A model generated the notes under the pieces. It saw only the letters and a program-made list of their open reading frames with translations, ran no database searches and was not told where the DNA came from. Of a DNA stretch of 9,221 nt, positions 6,573 through 9,221 are shown in pieces. The stretch comes from Gammaproteobacteria bacterium (GTDB lineage Bacteria > Pseudomonadota > Gammaproteobacteria > Steroidobacterales > Steroidobacteraceae), in contig JAFAVO010000012.1 of NCBI GenBank assembly GCA_019242385.1, positions 1-9,221 of the forward strand, given 5' to 3'. The position numbers and the translations under genes were made by a program. The number at the start of each line of letters is the position of its first letter. The stretch's first letter is position 1.

Positions 6573-7002
6573 GACCTGGGACCTTGACGTTGCGCCATTC
6601 CTGCTGCAGGCGGCCGGCCTCGTCCACCAGGAAGGTACTGCGCTCCACGCCCAGGTACTTTCTGCCGTACAGGCTTTTCTGCCTGATGACATCGAACATT
6701 CGGCACACCTTCTCCTCCGTGTCGGCGAGCAACGCAAAGGGGAGCGATTCCTTCGCGACGAAGCGCTCGTGCGAGGCGAGGCTATCGCGGGAGATGCCGA
6801 CGATCGCCGTGCGCGCGCGGCGGAAAGCCGGGACGAGGTCGCGAAAGTCCTGCGACTCGCGCGTACAGCCACTCGTCATGTCGCGCGGATAGAAGTAGAG
6901 AACGAGCTTGCTGCCGGCCGAGTCCTTCAGGCTCCAGGTACCACCGCCCGTCCTGGGCAGCGAGAAGTCAGGTACCTTGTTTCCCAGTTTCAGCTTGGCC
7001 AT
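6535..7002 (-). CDS. bcp: Bcp/PrxQ-type thiol peroxidase, apparently 1-Cys
   Basis: A 155-residue cytoplasmic peroxiredoxin of the Bcp/PrxQ family, which reduces hydrogen and organic peroxides using thioredoxin-type reductants. The peroxidatic motif YFYPRDMTSGCTRES places Cys46 after the P-x3-T-x-x-C signature, and FRD (53-55), ISRD (70-73) and RSTFLVDEAG are family blocks. The resolving Cys found five residues downstream in E. coli Bcp (Cys50) is replaced here by Gln51. The only other cysteine is Cys100 in EEKVCRMF, a position that is also Cys in E. coli. The ATG at 7002 is chosen because GAAGG lies just upstream and the family begins MxxLxxGxxxPDFxL; an earlier in-frame start would add 12 unrelated residues inside gcvR. 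It starts 7 bp after the gcvR stop and overlaps phoH. Confidence 0.93.
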   Translation of the reverse strand: MAKLKLGNKVPDFSLPRTGGGTWSLKDSAGSKLVLYFYPRDMTSGCTRESQDFRDLVPAFRRARTAIVGISRDSLASHERFVAKESLPFALLADTEEKVCRMFDVIRQKSLYGRKYLGVERSTFLVDEAGRLQQEWRNVKVPGHAEAVLEAAQRQ

Positions 7003-7009
7003 CACGCCT

Positions 7010-7540
7010 TCAGGACTTGACCGGCTCCAGGATCGCATCGAGGTTGAGCGAGTCGCAGAACTCCATGAACTCCTCGCGCAGGTGGGCGACGTGGATGCGG
7101 CTCGGCACGTTCACGATCATCTGCACCGCGAACATCGGGGCGCCGGTGTGGGCGGCCGGGTAGCTGCGCGTCGAGACTTCCGCGATGTCGATGCCGCGGC
7201 TCGCGAAGAACCCGGACAGGCCGGAGACGATGCCGCTCTGATCGAGGCACACGACATCGATCGAGTAGGGCAGCATGTCGGTCCGCGGCGTACGCGGCTC
7301 GGTGCGCTTCAGGTGAATGCTGAGGTTGGAGGTGTCCGCGAGCCGCTTCAGCTCGGTTTCGAGCTTCGCCAGCGCGTGCCAGTTGCCGGACACGAGCAGC
7401 AGCATCGCGAACTCGGTGCCGAGGCTCGCCATGCGGCTCTCGCTGATGTTGCCGCCGGACTCGCTGATGACACGGGTGAGCTCGTGCACCATGCCCGTGC
7501 GGTCGCTGCCGATGGCCGAAACGGCCAGGTGCTGCTTCAT
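7010..7540 (-). CDS. gcvR: GcvR-like regulator with two ACT domains
   Basis: A 176-residue protein made of two tandem ACT domains: residues about 3-80 (LAVSAIGSDRTGMVHELTRV, then GGNISESRMASLGTEFAMLL) and about 92-172 (SIDVVCLDQSGIVSGLSGFF, RGIDIAEVSTRSY). The pattern of GxDRxGxVxxxTR, NIxxSRxxxLGxEF, then LLxSGxW is that of GcvR. In E. coli GcvR has no DNA-binding domain and represses the glycine cleavage operon by binding GcvA and sensing glycine. No gcvA is in this window, so its partner here is unknown. The ATG at 7540 is preferred; an in-frame ATG at 7576 would add 12 residues (MANAGTPDRHRQ) but would coincide with the predicted transcription start. First gene of gcvR-bcp-phoH, divergent from dapA. 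Confidence 0.82.
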   Translation of the reverse strand: MKQHLAVSAIGSDRTGMVHELTRVISESGGNISESRMASLGTEFAMLLLVSGNWHALAKLETELKRLADTSNLSIHLKRTEPRTPRTDMLPYSIDVVCLDQSGIVSGLSGFFASRGIDIAEVSTRSYPAAHTGAPMFAVQMIVNVPSRIHVAHLREEFMEFCDSLNLDAILEPVKS

Positions 7541-7580
7541 CTGTCGATGGCGGTCGGGTGTACCAGCATTCGCCATGGGC

Positions 7581-7610
7581 AGTGTACCGGGAGCGGGCAC
7601 GGGTTGCGAA
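7581..7610 (-). promoter_or_regulatory. Candidate promoter for gcvR-bcp-phoH
   Basis: On the minus strand TTCGCA (7610-7605, 4 of 6 to TTGACA) is followed after 18 bp by TACACT (7586-7581, 4 of 6 to TATAAT). Transcription would begin near 7574, on top of the alternative ATG at 7576, giving a leader of about 34 nt to the ATG at 7540. The match is modest and unsupported by anything but position. Confidence 0.3.
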
Positions 7611-7629
7611 CGCGGTGCGCGCTGCGTGC

Positions 7630-7656
7630 GCAAGGCTTGCTTAGCCGCAACTTGCG
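7630..7656. repeat. Two adjacent 11-bp dyads between gcvR and dapA
   Basis: GCAAG-G-CTTGC (7630-7640) and CGCAA-C-TTGCG (7646-7656) are each perfect 5-bp inverted repeats about a single central base, with centres 16 bp apart. Both carry GCAA/TTGC half-sites, but with different inner spacing (3 and 1 bp). They lie in the divergent gcvR-dapA gap and overlap the -35 and spacer of the candidate dapA promoter, so an operator role is possible. Confidence 0.35.
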
Positions 7657-7666
7657 CCCGTAACAT
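7637..7666 (+). promoter_or_regulatory. Candidate dapA promoter
   Basis: TTGCTT (7637-7642, 3 of 6) and TAACAT (7661-7666, 4 of 6) are separated by 18 bp, with transcription predicted near 7673 and a leader of about 38 nt to the dapA ATG. Weak match; listed because the divergent gap must hold a dapA promoter and this is the best pair seen. Confidence 0.25.
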
Positions 7667-7710
7667 CCCACGCTTCCCCGCAGCATAGTACGCCCATCGA
7701 TTCCCAGCGT

Positions 7711-8589
7711 ATGTTTGCCGGCAGCCTGGTTGCCCTCGTTACGCCCATGCGCGCCGACGGCGCCGTCGACTTTGAAGCCTGGGCACGGCTGCTGGAGCTG
7801 CACGCGGCGAGCGGCACCGCCGGTGTCGTGGTCGGTGGCACGACCGGCGAGTCCGGCACGCTGCTTGATGCGGAGCTGCGCGAGCTGCTGTTGCGCGCGT
7901 GTGAGCAGTTGCGCGGCCGGCTTGCGGTAATCGCCGGCGCCGGCACGAGCAGCACCGCCTCCACCATCGAGCGCGCGGCCTGGATCTCGGAGCTGCCGGT
8001 CGATGCGCTGCTGGTCGTAACCCCGGCGTACAACCGTCCGCCGCAGGAGGGCCTGTATCAGCACTTCGCTGCGGTCGCGCGAGCGGCGCGCAAGCCGCTG
8101 CTGCTGTATAACGTGCCCGCGCGCACCGCGGTCGACCTGAAGCCCGCCACGGTCGCAAGGCTGGCGCGCCTCGCCGGGATCGTCGGCATCAAGGAGGCGG
8201 TACCCGAGCCGGCACGCGTGCGGGAGTTGGTGGCGCTGTGTCCGCAGGAGTTTGTGGTGCTGAGTGGCGATGACGCCACGGTGCGGGACAGCATCGCCGC
8301 CGGGGCGCGCGGGGTGATCTCGGTGACGGCGAACGTTGCGCCTGCGGCGATGTCACAGATGCTGGCCGCCGCGTGCGGCGCGGATGCGAAACGTGCCGCG
8401 GAGCTCGACGCGCCGCTCAGCGGTCTGCATCGGGAGCTGTTTATCGAGGCGAACCCGATCCCGGTCAAGTGGCTGCTGGCGCAACTGGGTCTGATCGGTC
8501 CGGGAATACGCCTGCCGCTCGTGCCGCTCGCCGCCGGGCACCACGCTGCCGTGCGGGCGGCGGCGCAGGCCGCGGGCCTGCAGGTTTGA
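7711..8589 (+). CDS. dapA: 4-hydroxy-tetrahydrodipicolinate synthase DapA
   Basis: A 292-residue TIM-barrel class I aldolase, exactly the E. coli length. It condenses pyruvate with aspartate semialdehyde in the cytoplasm, the committed step to diaminopimelate and lysine. All catalytic residues are in place: Thr44-Thr45 in GGTTGES (42-48), Tyr107 in TPAYNRP (104-110), Tyr133 and Arg138 in YNVPART (133-139), and Schiff-base Lys161 in GIKEA (159-163). Further family blocks are LSGDDA (184-189), GVISVTANV (201-209) and EANPIPVKW near the C-terminus. The N-terminus MFAGSLVALVTPM matches E. coli MFTGSIVAIVTPM, so the ATG at 7711 is secure although no good Shine-Dalgarno precedes it. A small lipoprotein gene follows after 38 bp, as bamC follows dapA in E. 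coli. Confidence 0.97.
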   Translation: MFAGSLVALVTPMRADGAVDFEAWARLLELHAASGTAGVVVGGTTGESGTLLDAELRELLLRACEQLRGRLAVIAGAGTSSTASTIERAAWISELPVDALLVVTPAYNRPPQEGLYQHFAAVARAARKPLLLYNVPARTAVDLKPATVARLARLAGIVGIKEAVPEPARVRELVALCPQEFVVLSGDDATVRDSIAAGARGVISVTANVAPAAMSQMLAAACGADAKRAAELDAPLSGLHRELFIEANPIPVKWLLAQLGLIGPGIRLPLVPLAAGHHAAVRAAAQAAGLQV

Positions 8590-8627
8590 GAGATTTGTGT
8601 ATGAGGAATTGCCCCGAGGAGTCCGGA

Positions 8628-8924
8628 ATGAGATTCGCGCGCGGAGTGGCCATGCTCCTGCTGCTGCTGCCGCTGGTGAGCAGTTGTCATGCATTCAGGG
8701 GTGCGACCGCCAAGTCCTGTCACGGCCCCCAGCCCTACCAGAAGGCGCAGACCGTGCCGCCGCTGAAGATCCCACCGGGGCTCGACGGGCCCGACACGAC
8801 CAATGCCCTGCGGCTGCCGACCCTGAACGAGCCGGGTCCCCCACCGCGCAAAGGCAACCAGCCCTGTCTCGATGAGCCGCCACCTTTCAAGGTGACGCAG
8901 CCGGCGAAAACCCCGCAGGCCTGA
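8628..8924 (+). CDS. Small lipoprotein, apparent N-terminal-only BamC-like protein
   Basis: A 98-residue predicted lipoprotein. Residues 1-19 are a signal (MRFARGVAMLLLLLPLVSS) with lipobox VSSC and modified Cys20. The mature part is short, Pro-rich (about 15 prolines) and has no obvious globular fold. Residues 37-55 carry Y-x-x-A-x-x-VPPLKIPPGLDGP. This resembles the start of mature BamC, where YxxAxxxxxLxxPxG lies in the extended region that binds BamD. Cysteines 31 and 80 could pair. E. coli BamC (about 344 aa) has two folded domains after this region; they are absent here. GAGGAG a few bases before the ATG at 8628 decides the start; an ATG at 8601 would add nine residues. It is probably co-transcribed with dapA. 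BamC relationship is inferred from motif and location. Confidence 0.72.
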   Translation: MRFARGVAMLLLLLPLVSSCHAFRGATAKSCHGPQPYQKAQTVPPLKIPPGLDGPDTTNALRLPTLNEPGPPPRKGNQPCLDEPPPFKVTQPAKTPQA

Positions 8925-8943
8925 AGCGGGTGCGCCGCCTGCT

Positions 8944-8963
8944 GCGCATGGCTTATCATGCGC
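8944..8963. repeat. 7-bp inverted repeat overlapping a candidate tRNA promoter
   Basis: GCGCATG (8944-8950) and CATGCGC (8957-8963) pair perfectly around a 6-nt loop GCTTAT. It begins 19 bp after the lipoprotein stop. As RNA it could end or stabilise the dapA-lipoprotein transcript, but no T-run follows. As DNA it is centred on the TATCAT that may be the -10 of the tRNA gene. Confidence 0.4.
8954..8959 (+). promoter_or_regulatory. Candidate -10 of tRNA-Ser
   Basis: TATCAT (5 of 6 to TATAAT) is followed by the GC-rich discriminator GCGCCGCC, which is typical of stringently controlled stable-RNA promoters. Transcription would start near 8966, about 27 nt before the mature 5' end. No good -35 is seen at 16-18 bp. 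Confidence 0.3.
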
Positions 8964-8992
8964 CGCCTTACGTTGCCCTCAGTGCAGCGATC

Positions 8993-9086
<94 letters not shown>

Positions 9087-9120
9087 CGTGCCCGAAGCGT
9101 CAAGCGCAGTAAGTCCGGCA

Positions 9121-9221
9121 TCAGCGCGCTTGCGGATGGCTCCCCGCCCTCTGCGGGATGACCAGGATGCAAACCAGGATGAACGCCGCGATGATCGCGG
9201 AGGCGAGCGGCCGGCTCACAT
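9121..9221 (-). CDS. C-terminal fragment of a membrane protein, possibly TctA-type
   Basis: The right edge cuts this gene; 32 codons remain on the minus strand before the TGA at 9123-9121. They read VSRPLASAIIAAFILVCILV, then IPQRAGSHPQAR: a short [S/T]RP turn, a hydrophobic helix of about 18 residues and a short basic tail. An RP-x-S-A-x-x-hydrophobic helix at the very end is reminiscent of TctA subunits of tripartite tricarboxylate transporters, but 32 residues cannot prove it. Another membrane protein, or a chance open frame, remains possible. The gene converges on the tRNA, its stop lying 36 bp beyond the CCA end. Confidence 0.4.
   Translation of the reverse strand, partial: VSRPLASAIIAAFILVCILVIPQRAGSHPQAR

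Noticed and set aside
6573..6872. A 100-residue N-terminal extension of the PhoH protein in the same open frame.
   Set aside because: The sequence is Arg/Ser/Ala-rich, matches no domain and overlaps the well-conserved bcp gene. The PIN domain begins only about 34 residues after the ATG at 6572.
9142..9158. CCCGC-CCTCT-GCGGG hairpin after the tRNA, a possible terminator.
   Set aside because: The stem is only 5 bp, there is no T-run on the + strand, and it falls inside the minus-strand membrane-protein frame.

Overview
This 9.2 kb window is a GC-rich, densely packed chromosomal segment. The gene set points to a gammaproteobacterium: a complete Mla lipid-transport pathway, BepA, a GcvR-type two-ACT regulator, PrxQ/Bcp, a PIN-PhoH protein, and dapA followed by a small BamC-like lipoprotein. 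The order dapA / gcvR-bcp-phoH resembles xanthomonad-like lineages (Xanthomonadales, Nevskiales, Steroidobacteraceae), but that placement is inference; no rRNA or species marker is present. I see no insertion sequence, phage gene or CRISPR array.

Layout. Positions 1-2512 (+) hold the tail of an mlaFEDCB operon with very tight junctions: mlaF/mlaE overlap by 14 bp, mlaD/mlaC overlap as ATGA, and mlaC/mlaB are 7 bp apart. The outer-membrane partner mlaA (2509-3336, -) meets this operon tail to tail; the two stop codons share the bases CTAG. Upstream of mlaA on the same strand are bepA (3438-4964, -), a periplasmic M48 metalloprotease/TPR protein, then phoH (5082-6572, -), bcp (6535-7002, -) and gcvR (7010-7540, -). 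The last three form a compact gcvR-bcp-phoH transcription unit. A divergent intergenic region (7541-7710), with two small dyads and weak promoter matches, separates gcvR from dapA (7711-8589, +). A 98-residue lipoprotein (8628-8924, +) follows dapA, in the place where E. coli has bamC. A tRNA-Ser(GGA) lies at 8993-9084 (+). At the right edge (9121-9221, -) is the C-terminal end of a membrane protein, possibly a TctA-type permease.

The genes share a cell-envelope theme. MlaFEDB is the inner-membrane ABC complex, MlaC the periplasmic carrier and MlaA the outer-membrane lipoprotein of the phospholipid asymmetry pathway. BepA is a quality-control protease for outer-membrane assembly, and the dapA-linked lipoprotein looks like a BamC reduced to its BamD-binding N-terminal segment. 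DapA also supplies the diaminopimelate/lysine route to peptidoglycan.

Most of the window is ordinary housekeeping DNA. The best leads are the apparent mini-BamC, the shared-stop convergence of mlaB and mlaA, and the dyad pair between gcvR and dapA. I found no convincing new multi-gene system.
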